DNA from: CACKLF01 sp002725175
Lineage (GTDB): Bacteria; Pseudomonadota; Alphaproteobacteria; Rhodobacterales; Rhodobacteraceae
Assembly: GCA_002725175.2 (NCBI GenBank)
Contig: PBQX02000005.1
Location: forward strand, 1-6,891
Length of the DNA stretch: 6,891 nucleotides
Direction of reading: 5' to 3'
Position 1 is the first letter of the stretch. Each line of letters starts with the position of its first letter. A program made the position numbers and the translations under genes. The notes beneath the pieces were generated by a model. The model was given only the letters and a program-made list of their open reading frames with translations. It was not told where the DNA came from and did no database searches. Positions 1 to 6,891 of the stretch are shown here, piece by piece.

Positions 1-1
1 A

Positions 2-87
2 GGAGAGGTGTCAGAGTGGTCGTAATGTACCGGTTTTGAAAACCGGCGTAGCGCAAGCTACCGAGGGTTCGAATCCCTCTCTCTCCG
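2..87 (+). tRNA. trnS-UGA: tRNA-Ser (anticodon UGA)
   Basis: Class II tRNA that reads UCN serine codons on plastid ribosomes. The acceptor stem pairs GGAGAGG (2-8) with TCTCTCC (80-86), with one G-U pair, followed by discriminator G87. The anticodon stem is CCGGT (30-34) with ACCGG (42-46). The loop TTTGAAA (35-41) places the anticodon TGA at 37-39. The long variable arm typical of serine tRNAs is GTAGC/GCTAC (48-52 with 57-61) closed by a GCAA loop. The T arm is GAGGG/CCCTC around TTCGAAT (63-79). No CCA is encoded, as usual in plastids. The D stem is weak: 12-13 pair with 26-27, but 11 and 28 are both T. All other arms are perfect, so I take it as functional. It lies on the same strand as rpl32. 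Confidence 0.96.
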
Positions 88-127
88 ATGTTGGTAATTC
101 TAAAGAGTAAAAATCTATAGCCAACGT
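88..127 (+). other. possible stem-loop just downstream of trnS
   Basis: ATGTTGG (88-94) can pair with CCAACGT (121-127), seven base pairs including one wobble, around a 26-base AT-rich loop. It begins directly after the tRNA discriminator base. It could mark the tRNA 3' processing boundary or stabilise the 5' end of an rpl32 message. The large loop makes it weak, there is no following T-run, and a chance origin is quite possible. Confidence 0.25.
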
Positions 128-159
128 ATAAACTTTTGTATTAATAAAATAATTTAATT

Positions 160-163
160 GAGG
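160..163 (+). promoter_or_regulatory. Shine-Dalgarno-like site of rpl32
   Basis: GAGG at 160-163 lies 8 bases before the ATG at 172, a good spacing for pairing with the anti-Shine-Dalgarno end of plastid 16S rRNA. It supports 172 as the rpl32 start. The rest of the spacer upstream is AT-rich. Confidence 0.55.
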
Positions 164-171
164 TTCTAACT

Positions 172-363
172 ATGGCTACACCAAAGAAACGATGTTCAAA
201 ATCACGTAAGCGCGCACGACGTGCTGTTTGGAAAGCACAAGGTCGTCTACAATCAGCCAAAGCTTTTAGTTTGGCTAAAGCTCTACTAAGTTCTAACCCA
301 CCAAGACTGGTTATTCCAGTAGCTACTGATTCAAATACTGGTGAGGATCAAGACAAAAATTAG
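172..363 (+). CDS. rpl32: plastid ribosomal protein bL32c
   Basis: Small basic protein of the large subunit of the plastid ribosome, 63 residues, ending in TAG. The N terminus reads MATPKKRCSKSRKRARR, matching the family's MAVPKKRTSKSKKR-type start. It is followed by the diagnostic VWK (18-20) and AFSLAKALL (31-39) segments that plastid L32 proteins share. The first ~50 residues fit the family length. The remaining tail (about residues 50-63, TDSNTGEDQDKN) is acidic and unlike the basic tails I know from plants, so it is probably a lineage-specific extension. Residue 8 is Cys where Thr is usual. The ATG at 172 is chosen because it gives the conserved N terminus and follows GAGG at 8 bases. 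ycf1 starts 16 bases after the stop, so the two are probably one transcription unit. Its five leucines use CTA, TTG and CTG but no TTA. Confidence 0.95.
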   Translation: MATPKKRCSKSRKRARRAVWKAQGRLQSAKAFSLAKALLSSNPPRLVIPVATDSNTGEDQDKN

Positions 364-366
364 GAG
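362..366 (+). promoter_or_regulatory. Shine-Dalgarno-like site of ycf1 overlapping the rpl32 stop
   Basis: AGGAG at 362-366 shares two bases with the TAG stop of rpl32 (361-363) and lies 13 bases before the ycf1 ATG at 380. The spacing is slightly long, but this is the only purine-rich site in the 16-base gap. The overlap suggests that ribosomes finishing rpl32 release where ycf1 initiation begins, so translational coupling is possible. Confidence 0.45.
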
Positions 367-379
367 TCAATAAAATCCA

Positions 380-3300
380 ATGTCTAATTTGTTGAATACT
401 CTTTTTGAAAACACTCCTGCTTTTAATTCAATAAGTTGGATATTTTTTCATAATATGGAAGATTTGGGATCTTCAATAGTTGAATTGGTATTGTACCTTT
501 TTCAATTTAAATGGGTCTCTGATCTTGCCTCGTTTTCCGTTATTATACCTTTTAACTCGAATAATTTTGTATCAATAGCAAATGGAGATTTTGAGTATTC
601 CATCCCAATAGAAGAATCAAAACTTTCATACGCATCCATTCTACTACAAGGACTAATAACATCAGCTATAATTAGTCTACCAAGTTCACCTGCACGTTTG
701 CTTGCCCTTCGACAATGGATTGTGAGAGGACCATGGTTGGGTAGTGCAACACTAATTGGAGTATGTCTAACACACTTTACTTTTATAACTAGTACAGTTT
801 TTGGCATTGCCCCTAATATACATCTTCTTAGATCAATTTACCCAATTTGGTTTATTTTTGGAAGTTTCTGTCTAATTAGTCAATTGCAACAATTGATTCC
901 AATATACGGTAGTCCTGTTGATCGTGTTCATCCTAATAATTCATTTGATAGACAAGTACTTGTACAAGCACTTTTTCAAGGAATTATATTGGGTGCTTTT
1001 GAACAAACGAATATTATACCCTATTTGAATAATCTAGTTATTGGTACAAACGTATTTCCGGGAGAAGGTTTTACTGGCTTGGGATCCAATGTTATTTATA
1101 TAGTTGGATTTAGCATGGGAATGCTAAGTTTTGGAATTCTAATTAATACAATATTGGCAAGCTTGTTGACAATCAAATTTAGTATTCCCGTAAAATTCTA
1201 TGCAACATATGGATATACACGTGGTATTCAAGTTTCAAGAATTCTAACACTTTCATTGCTTATTTCAAGTTTTGTTAGTCTACCTTATTATTCAGCAGTC
1301 TATCTTGCTTCCCAACCTTTGAATTTGGCACCATACGAATCAGCAAAACTATCAAATGAATTGGGTTGGTTGGTTCGTGGTTCACAAGCAAATATTGTTG
1401 CTGGATTGACGAAACAAAAAAAGGTTGGAATTATACCACCAGGATTGTGGAACCGAAGTCTTGTTATTTTCAAAACACGAAATTTCCCAATTGGACAGAA
1501 AAGTATTAAAAGACGTACACATAATTGGCGAATGATAGGTAATTTTTTGGATATTGGATTTGGCCCAGGTACCCGTAGATTCCCATCATTGAGTAATTTT
1601 CCAGCTGAAATACTCTTGGACAAAACTGCTTATCGTACATATATACTAAGCAGTATTGATCAAAAAGCACGCCACCAAAGTGATCAAACAAATTTGCGAA
1701 AATTCCGTTTGTATAAATCCCCTTGGTTTACTGGCTGGAAGCATCGTGGAATTAAATTTACGAAGAAATTTTTTGGTAAAACAATTAAAGTATCGGTAAA
1801 ACAAAACAATAGTGACGGTACTGCGGCAATAACTACTAAACCATTGAATGAAATTATAATTGAAAACCGATCACGAACATTTCCAAAACCAAAAATTGGT
1901 GGGCCTGTTCGTGGAGACACATTGAGAACCAAATTCTTTGATTCGCAATTGAATCANCGTAATTTCTTTGCCCCAAACCGATCACTTGTTCAANGNGCTT
2001 TTAATTATAANNATAAACCAATNGTCAANNGTNACTCNAAAACATGGAATCAACGAANNTTGAAAAANGATTTGNGAAAATCAAATAATTTTTTNAANGT
2101 TCAAATTATTAATTTCNTNTTGTTTCCAATTCGTATTATTTATGGATTGTTTTACCAAATTATAGTTGTAGTACTATCAAGTAAAGTATTTTTGGTAATT
2201 CAAAAATTTGGTTTTATAGGAAATAATGCAATACCNGGACAAAAATTGTTGTTTGAAGGCTCACTCCCATCTGGACAAGCTAGTCGTGGTGTTCGTCGTT
2301 GGATAATTGGTCGTGAACATNGAATCCGCCGAAATTGGCTTGTTCTACGTTCGAGTACAAAACGTAAAAATCGTGGATACTTTATNTATGCAAGTCGATT
2401 TAATACAGTAGATCTAATCCGTCAACTTTTGGTATATAAAGCCCCGGATAGTTTTAAACTAAATGCTTATAAAAAAGGTTTGGTTNTGTCAANTAAATAC
2501 GATCCAGGTACTAATAATATTACATTTCGAACATCGAAACCAATACGTGTATTTAATCAGACACTACCACTTAATGAGAGACGAGAAAATAATGTTACAA
2601 CCAATACAAAAGAACAAAATAAAGTTGAGNTGATAATAGGAATTTCACCAGAAAACCAATTTGAAAAAAATAATAATTCAAAATTGGACTTTAAAAAAGA
2701 ATTGAAATCATCATTTTACCAAGCATCGGGACGAAAATTGGGTCAAGATCCATTGCCTGAACTAAACCAAACATGGTCGACAATAAAATGGATCGAATTG
2801 AAACAAAACCATCTTGATAAAATAATTNACCTAAACACAATCAATAATAATGAACCCAATTATATTGGAATATATTCCAATACAGATGAAAAAATTAAAC
2901 TTAAAGCCNAATCTAATCAAATNAATGGCCANCTCGGACTTCGCCGAGAAATAAACCGACTAAATAAAAATCAACAAATCAAATTTCACAAACTTCACGA
3001 TCAATGGGTTGATCGTTCATTTGTAAAATCTCGATTTGAACCGTGGACTGCAGCCCCATCCGAAGAACAAATAATTTGGATACTAAGTCGTTTGCATCCN
3101 CAACTGGTAGGTTCTCCTTCAGAAAGTGTTTTTAATTTGNTGTCACACCAAACTCGAGCAAGCAATANAAACAAAATACTTGCCCATTTGGAAGCACAAA
3201 GTATTATCCGACCCCGAAGACAGACAAGTTGGTCTTGGGGTTTGGATAAATTGACTCAAGGAGATCGATTGCAACATGCTCGTCAATTGGAACGTGAAGT

Positions 3301-6300
3301 NAAAGCAATTAGNCCNAATTTGTTGCGTTATAACAGATATTTGCAAATTAACCGAGATTTGGTTTATTTGCATAAAGAAAATATTCAAATAAATNCAANA
3401 ANTTCAAANNNAAACTNNAATCAACAAATTNAACTAAACCTAATACAACCTATTAAAGAAAAATTGAATATATCNAATTCAGCNCTAGCACAAAGACGAC
3501 TATTTCAACCAATTACNAGTAATGTTNCNTTGTTTGGTCAAAAACTTTTGTCGCCAAGTATTTATGAACCNTATTCAATTGATCAACTTAAAAATAACCT
3601 TGAAAATAANTCAAATCGTAAAGAATGGTCTCAATCTNAAAATACACGNACCAATAAATTGAATTCACGTGTTCTTCCATATTCTAATTTGCAACCTTAT
3701 AGTGGGTTTAATTCACTATTGAATATGTATTATGAGCCAACGATACATATTACTCCACTTAAAAATCGAAATATTAAACCATCTTTGCTTGGATCCTTTA
3801 AAACTCAACGAATTGCAAAAGATGTAAAGCGATGGGCAATATATCAAGAAATAGTAAGTGAACGGGAAATTAATACATCCCATAAAAAATGGGGTAGAAC
3901 CCGTAAAACAAAAGGACTTCGAGTTGTTCGTTTTGGNCATCCGAATCCTTACTTTTTTAAAACACATTCTGATTTTAAATCACAAGTTATTCCAAAAGCA
4001 TTTGGTCGTCGNCGTTTCCGTAGTTCAATTTCCCCAAGTTATGCTGATTGGCAATTTGAAAATAAGATTAATTCAAACCCAATTTATAAAAAATTGACAG
4101 TTACTTTTGGNGGTCGTCGACAAAAAAAATCAAAAACTAAAGCTAGAAAGATACTAAAATCAAATGAAAGTAACCAAAATAATTTTGACCAAGATGACTC
4201 ACAAAANAAAGAACGACGTTTGGTTGAAAATTTGGAAAAATCTTTNCGTAAAAAATCNCGACGTAATGAAGCAAANTTGGGNGNTCGNATTGGTTGGATT
4301 AATAANCAATTGAATTTTNCTCAATCNGAAAANATAACTATTGANNANACAAATNTTGAAAATTCTAATGANNTAATTNCNTCNAATAATATTAAATTTA
4401 GTTCAGATCCAATAGAAAATGAACTGGAGAATTTGGATACAAATGATTTTAATTGGTCTAGTATTAATAAACGAACAGAACGAGCAAAAATTGCAACTCG
4501 ACGACGTTCAGATTTGGATTGGGAACGAGGTTCATTTTCAAATCAATTTGAACAATTTGGAAATAGACCACCAACTTTCACCAAAACTACACAAAACGAA
4601 CGAAAAATTGATAGACGATTGATTCGTCCAATTGCACCACTTGCTGCAACCTATGGTGATACACAATCAATTGATTTTCTAATCGGTTTGATGAAAAGTA
4701 CATCATCGTATATTCATGGCTTGCCATTGGTTGTTGATAAAATTTTGTCTGGTCAAACAAATGATCATTTTATGACTTCAACTGAAGAATATAAATTGTT
4801 GCAACGAAAAAATCAATTGGTACGATATTATGATTCAATCCGAGAATATCAAAAATCGAAAAATTGGCGACGATTTGTTCCTGGCGGTTCACGTACGTGG
4901 GTTGATAATGTTTATAATCATCAGTTTAAAGGAACACTGACAACAGTACGTCGACTTTTTTATATTACACCCTTGGATTCACAAAATATAAACGGTACAC
5001 GAGTCTTTAAATATAATCAACTTTTGTATGATCGTAAAGGAGAAAATTATAATCCTAGTTTGCATGAAGAATTGGGACCAACTAATTCAGTTAAACTTAA
5101 TCAACCATGGGCAGAATTGATTGTTAACCCAGCACCATTTTATGCCGGTTGGGATGCTAATACTAATAGTGTAATTTTGACAAGTAAATCACTACCTCAA
5201 AATAATAATGATCTCCCAATCAGAACAATAACTTCCCAAAAATCTAAGTTGTGGGAAACTTATAAAAATAATTCGATTAAGGTTAAGAACCAACAAACAG
5301 AAAAAATTCTCGACTGGCCAAATTATGCAGTAACACGTTTTAATGGATTCATTACAAAAAATTTCCAATCTACGCGATTGGAAAGATATCAATTTATTAA
5401 ATCTTTTAATAATACATTTTCACAAAAACCTAATAGAACAATAACACTAATAGAATTGATAAACCAAATCCGTCTAAAAAATCAACTGAGTTACGGAACA
5501 TTGGATCTAATTGGCCCATGGGTTAATCCTTGGACAAAACGAGCTATTGAAAATGGTGAATCAAATCGATATCTTATTAGAAGTTCTATTAATCGGAACA
5601 ATCCGCTTCGTGGTACCAAAGGTGAACAAATTCAAAGTTTGAAAGATTGGTTTAGTAAATATCGTGAATACCCAACACTTACAAACACAAAACACACTTT
5701 TAAAAATCAAGCTATTGAACATCTAAATAAGCGGACAAAACGCCACCGTTTTTTGCATAGTATTGGATCCATTTATCCAATCTCCGGCTCAATTAACACT
5801 TCAGAAATCTTGCAAACAAATAGTCCTTATATTAACTTTGATCTTTATTTTAAATATTTGAATAATTCAGAAATTGAAAATTTTGATTCAAATTCTCAAT
5901 ATGGACTAACTAAATACCCAGAAAGTACACGTTACCTTCTTCCAAATTTTATTCTTCAACATACTCAACCACTTGGTTCACGAACACAATGGAATAAATC
6001 AACAAAATATCCACAAAATCTAATAAATTATAGTGCAAGACAACAATCAAACCGATCAGTTTCAGATTCATTGATGTGGCAAAAATTGGCTGGTTGCAGA
6101 TATATTACTGGTGGTATTAATTTGGATACTTCTGAAACAAGTAATTGGATACATCGTTCGCGGTATTTGAATTATAAATCTAAAAAGGATTTTGTTAAAC
6201 GTTGGCTTAAATATCGCTCACCTAAGGAAGTAGAATCACAAATGACTATGTGGTATGGTTCATCGCGCTTGCGAGGTTTGCGTAATATTCAATCTGATAC

Positions 6301-6421
6301 TTTGCCACCACAAGGAAAAGGACCACAAGATTCTGGTGTGTGGCGTCTTCGTCGAACACGCTTTAAAAACACTCGTCGTCAATTGCATGGCTATAACCTT
6401 ACAAAAGACAAAAACAAATAA
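380..6421 (+). CDS. ycf1: Tic214 / Ycf1, plastid protein-import translocon subunit
   Basis: Tic214 is a plastid-encoded core subunit of the TIC translocon at the inner envelope, joined with TOC in a supercomplex that imports nucleus-encoded proteins. The predicted product is 2013 residues with stop TAA. The N-terminal ~310 residues form a multi-pass membrane block, with hydrophobic stretches near 31-58, 84-102, 119-142, 152-172, 194-214, 237-265 and 286-306. The segment GLITSAIISLPSSPARLLAL (91-110) and the following WLGSATLIG have the helix-loop-helix character of this family. From about 315 on, the protein is hydrophilic and rich in Lys, Arg, Asn and Gln, the usual fast-evolving soluble region. 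A further hydrophobic stretch lies near 581-607. PFYAGWD (1586-1592) resembles the PFYxGWD motif of chlorophyte Ycf1 C-terminal domains. The C terminus is again Arg-rich. The length resembles the ~1995-residue Chlamydomonas protein and is far above the ~820 of Chlorella. The ATG at 380 follows AGGAG. About 75 undetermined bases (1957-4384) leave some residues unknown, but the frame stays open. No unambiguous TTA codon occurs. Confidence 0.93.
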   Translation: MSNLLNTLFENTPAFNSISWIFFHNMEDLGSSIVELVLYLFQFKWVSDLASFSVIIPFNSNNFVSIANGDFEYSIPIEESKLSYASILLQGLITSAIISLPSSPARLLALRQWIVRGPWLGSATLIGVCLTHFTFITSTVFGIAPNIHLLRSIYPIWFIFGSFCLISQLQQLIPIYGSPVDRVHPNNSFDRQVLVQALFQGIILGAFEQTNIIPYLNNLVIGTNVFPGEGFTGLGSNVIYIVGFSMGMLSFGILINTILASLLTIKFSIPVKFYATYGYTRGIQVSRILTLSLLISSFVSLPYYSAVYLASQPLNLAPYESAKLSNELGWLVRGSQANIVAGLTKQKKVGIIPPGLWNRSLVIFKTRNFPIGQKSIKRRTHNWRMIGNFLDIGFGPGTRRFPSLSNFPAEILLDKTAYRTYILSSIDQKARHQSDQTNLRKFRLYKSPWFTGWKHRGIKFTKKFFGKTIKVSVKQNNSDGTAAITTKPLNEIIIENRSRTFPKPKIGGPVRGDTLRTKFFDSQLNXRNFFAPNRSLVQXAFNYXXKPXVXXXXKTWNQRXLKXDLXKSNNFXXVQIINFXLFPIRIIYGLFYQIIVVVLSSKVFLVIQKFGFIGNNAIXGQKLLFEGSLPSGQASRGVRRWIIGREHXIRRNWLVLRSSTKRKNRGYFXYASRFNTVDLIRQLLVYKAPDSFKLNAYKKGLVXSXKYDPGTNNITFRTSKPIRVFNQTLPLNERRENNVTTNTKEQNKVEXIIGISPENQFEKNNNSKLDFKKELKSSFYQASGRKLGQDPLPELNQTWSTIKWIELKQNHLDKIIXLNTINNNEPNYIGIYSNTDEKIKLKAXSNQXNGXLGLRREINRLNKNQQIKFHKLHDQWVDRSFVKSRFEPWTAAPSEEQIIWILSRLHXQLVGSPSESVFNLXSHQTRASNXNKILAHLEAQSIIRPRRQTSWSWGLDKLTQGDRLQHARQLEREXKAIXXNLLRYNRYLQINRDLVYLHKENIQINXXXSXXNXNQQIXLNLIQPIKEKLNIXNSXLAQRRLFQPIXSNVXLFGQKLLSPSIYEXYSIDQLKNNLENXSNRKEWSQSXNTXTNKLNSRVLPYSNLQPYSGFNSLLNMYYEPTIHITPLKNRNIKPSLLGSFKTQRIAKDVKRWAIYQEIVSEREINTSHKKWGRTRKTKGLRVVRFXHPNPYFFKTHSDFKSQVIPKAFGRXRFRSSISPSYADWQFENKINSNPIYKKLTVTFXGRRQKKSKTKARKILKSNESNQNNFDQDDSQXKERRLVENLEKSXRKKXRRNEAXLXXXIGWINXQLNFXQXEXITIXXTNXENSNXXIXXNNIKFSSDPIENELENLDTNDFNWSSINKRTERAKIATRRRSDLDWERGSFSNQFEQFGNRPPTFTKTTQNERKIDRRLIRPIAPLAATYGDTQSIDFLIGLMKSTSSYIHGLPLVVDKILSGQTNDHFMTSTEEYKLLQRKNQLVRYYDSIREYQKSKNWRRFVPGGSRTWVDNVYNHQFKGTLTTVRRLFYITPLDSQNINGTRVFKYNQLLYDRKGENYNPSLHEELGPTNSVKLNQPWAELIVNPAPFYAGWDANTNSVILTSKSLPQNNNDLPIRTITSQKSKLWETYKNNSIKVKNQQTEKILDWPNYAVTRFNGFITKNFQSTRLERYQFIKSFNNTFSQKPNRTITLIELINQIRLKNQLSYGTLDLIGPWVNPWTKRAIENGESNRYLIRSSINRNNPLRGTKGEQIQSLKDWFSKYREYPTLTNTKHTFKNQAIEHLNKRTKRHRFLHSIGSIYPISGSINTSEILQTNSPYINFDLYFKYLNNSEIENFDSNSQYGLTKYPESTRYLLPNFILQHTQPLGSRTQWNKSTKYPQNLINYSARQQSNRSVSDSLMWQKLAGCRYITGGINLDTSETSNWIHRSRYLNYKSKKDFVKRWLKYRSPKEVESQMTMWYGSSRLRGLRNIQSDTLPPQGKGPQDSGVWRLRRTRFKNTRRQLHGYNLTKDKNK
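1957..4384. other. block of scattered undetermined bases (N) inside ycf1
   Basis: About 75 N positions occur here and nowhere else in the window. They are densest at 1994-2119, 3395-3418 and 4276-4384. They are single or double bases, never long gaps, and the reading frame runs through all of them. By hand count about 45 are at third codon positions, 22 at first and 8 at second. Residues encoded here should be read with caution. One N codon (NGA at 2321-2323) would be a stop if the base were T, though CGA or AGA (Arg) is more likely. Confidence 0.9.
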
Positions 6422-6436
6422 AGGTGGCCCCCATAT

Positions 6437-6466
6437 TTGACATAATATAATTGGATATGTTATGAT
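6437..6466 (+). promoter_or_regulatory. sigma70-type promoter of the rRNA operon
   Basis: A perfect -35 box TTGACA (6437-6442) is separated by 18 bases from TATGAT (6461-6466), a one-mismatch -10 box. A TG at 6458-6459 adds an extended -10 element. This is the form recognised by the plastid-encoded bacterial-type RNA polymerase, which drives rRNA operons in many plastids. Transcription would start near 6473, giving a leader of about 100 bases before mature 16S rRNA. The promoter begins 16 bases after the ycf1 stop codon, so rRNA transcription is likely independent of the upstream genes. Confidence 0.8.
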
Positions 6467-6478
6467 TAACAGCGTAGA

Positions 6479-6498
6479 TATTACAGGACACTGTAGTA
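6479..6498 (+). other. stem-loop in the 16S rRNA leader
   Basis: TATTACAG (6479-6486) pairs with CTGTAGTA (6491-6498), eight base pairs with one G-U wobble, closed by the 4-base loop GACA. It would lie a few bases after the predicted transcription start, at the 5' end of the rRNA precursor. It has no T-run, so it does not look like a terminator. A role in precursor stability or processing is inference. Confidence 0.5.
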
Positions 6499-6523
6499 AA
6501 ATATAATTACCTTTAAATTAAAA

Positions 6524-6530
6524 CTTTAAC
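6524..6530 (+). promoter_or_regulatory. possible boxA-like element in the rRNA leader
   Basis: CTTTAAC (6524-6530) matches the core of the bacterial rRNA antitermination boxA (TGCTCTTTAACA) and sits between the predicted promoter and 16S rRNA, where boxA normally lies. The flanking bases match poorly and the leader is very AT-rich, so it may be chance. Confidence 0.22.
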
Positions 6531-6572
6531 TCAATTATATCGAGTTTAAACTTGAACAATTTTATAGTAGCC

Positions 6573-6891
<319 letters not shown>

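Noticed and set aside
127..132. TATAAA as a possible -10 box for rpl32
   Set aside because: No convincing -35 box at the right distance. TTGGTA at 91-96 is too far upstream, and such motifs are expected by chance in this AT-rich spacer.
502..1932. Several minus-strand open frames of 60-110 codons opposite the 5' third of ycf1
   Set aside because: They lie fully antisense to a conserved gene, have no ribosome binding site or family features that I recognise, and fit chance openings in a long biased gene.
3858..4097. Plus-strand open frame of 79 codons in another frame inside ycf1
   Set aside because: It overlaps the intact ycf1 frame in a Lys/Asn-rich region, contains N bases, and shows no recognisable features.
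1957..4384. ycf1 as a pseudogene because of the ambiguous stretch
   Set aside because: The frame stays open through all ambiguous bases to a conserved-looking C-terminal region, and the codon-phase bias of the N positions argues for ongoing selection on the protein.
380..6421. Absence of the arginine codon AGG from ycf1
   Set aside because: I noticed no AGG, but G-ending codons in general are rare here (GGG, GTG, GCG, CTG occur only a few times), so low GC explains it, unlike the missing all-AT codon TTA.
6255..6440. Plus-strand open frame of 61 codons running past the ycf1 stop
   Set aside because: Most of it is an alternative frame of the ycf1 C terminus and it runs into the spacer at the rRNA promoter. 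No independent support.
6446..6451. TATAAT as an alternative -10 box in the rRNA promoter region
   Set aside because: It lies only 3 bases after TTGACA, far too close to act with it, and no other -35 box is visible upstream inside the end of ycf1.

Overview
This window is a piece of a plastid (chloroplast) genome, most likely from a green alga. The gene set is plastid: a tRNA-Ser without an encoded CCA tail, the plastid ribosomal protein gene rpl32, a very large ycf1 (Tic214), and the 5' part of a cyanobacterial-type 16S rRNA gene. The coding regions are AT-rich. Features of Ycf1 (N-terminal multi-pass block, about 2000 residues, a PFYxGWD-type motif near the C terminus) suit a chlorophyte better than a land plant. 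I cannot name the genus from this stretch alone.

Layout, all on the + strand: trnS(UGA) at 2-87; an 84-base spacer with a possible stem-loop; rpl32 at 172-363; ycf1 at 380-6421, only 16 bases after the rpl32 stop codon and probably co-transcribed with it; a 151-base spacer with a strong bacterial-type promoter (TTGACA, 18-base spacer, TATGAT) and a structured leader; then the first ~319 bases of 16S rRNA from about 6573, cut by the window end. The protein genes serve plastid translation (bL32c) and plastid protein import (Tic214). The tRNA and 16S rRNA also belong to the plastid translation system.

The most unusual signal is in codon use. Reading ycf1 codon by codon I find about 195 unambiguous leucine codons: about 100 TTG, the rest CTN, and not one TTA. 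rpl32 also has none. In an AT-rich plastid gene TTA would normally be the commonest leucine codon, and TTA triplets occur freely out of frame and in the spacers. This suggests that UUA is unassigned, or used for something other than leucine, in this plastid, perhaps after loss of tRNA-Leu(UAA).

A second oddity is a block of about 75 undetermined bases (N), confined to 1957-4384 inside ycf1. They fall mainly at third codon positions (about 45 third, 22 first, 8 second by hand count). That pattern suggests masked real variation between copies or strains more than random sequencing failure.
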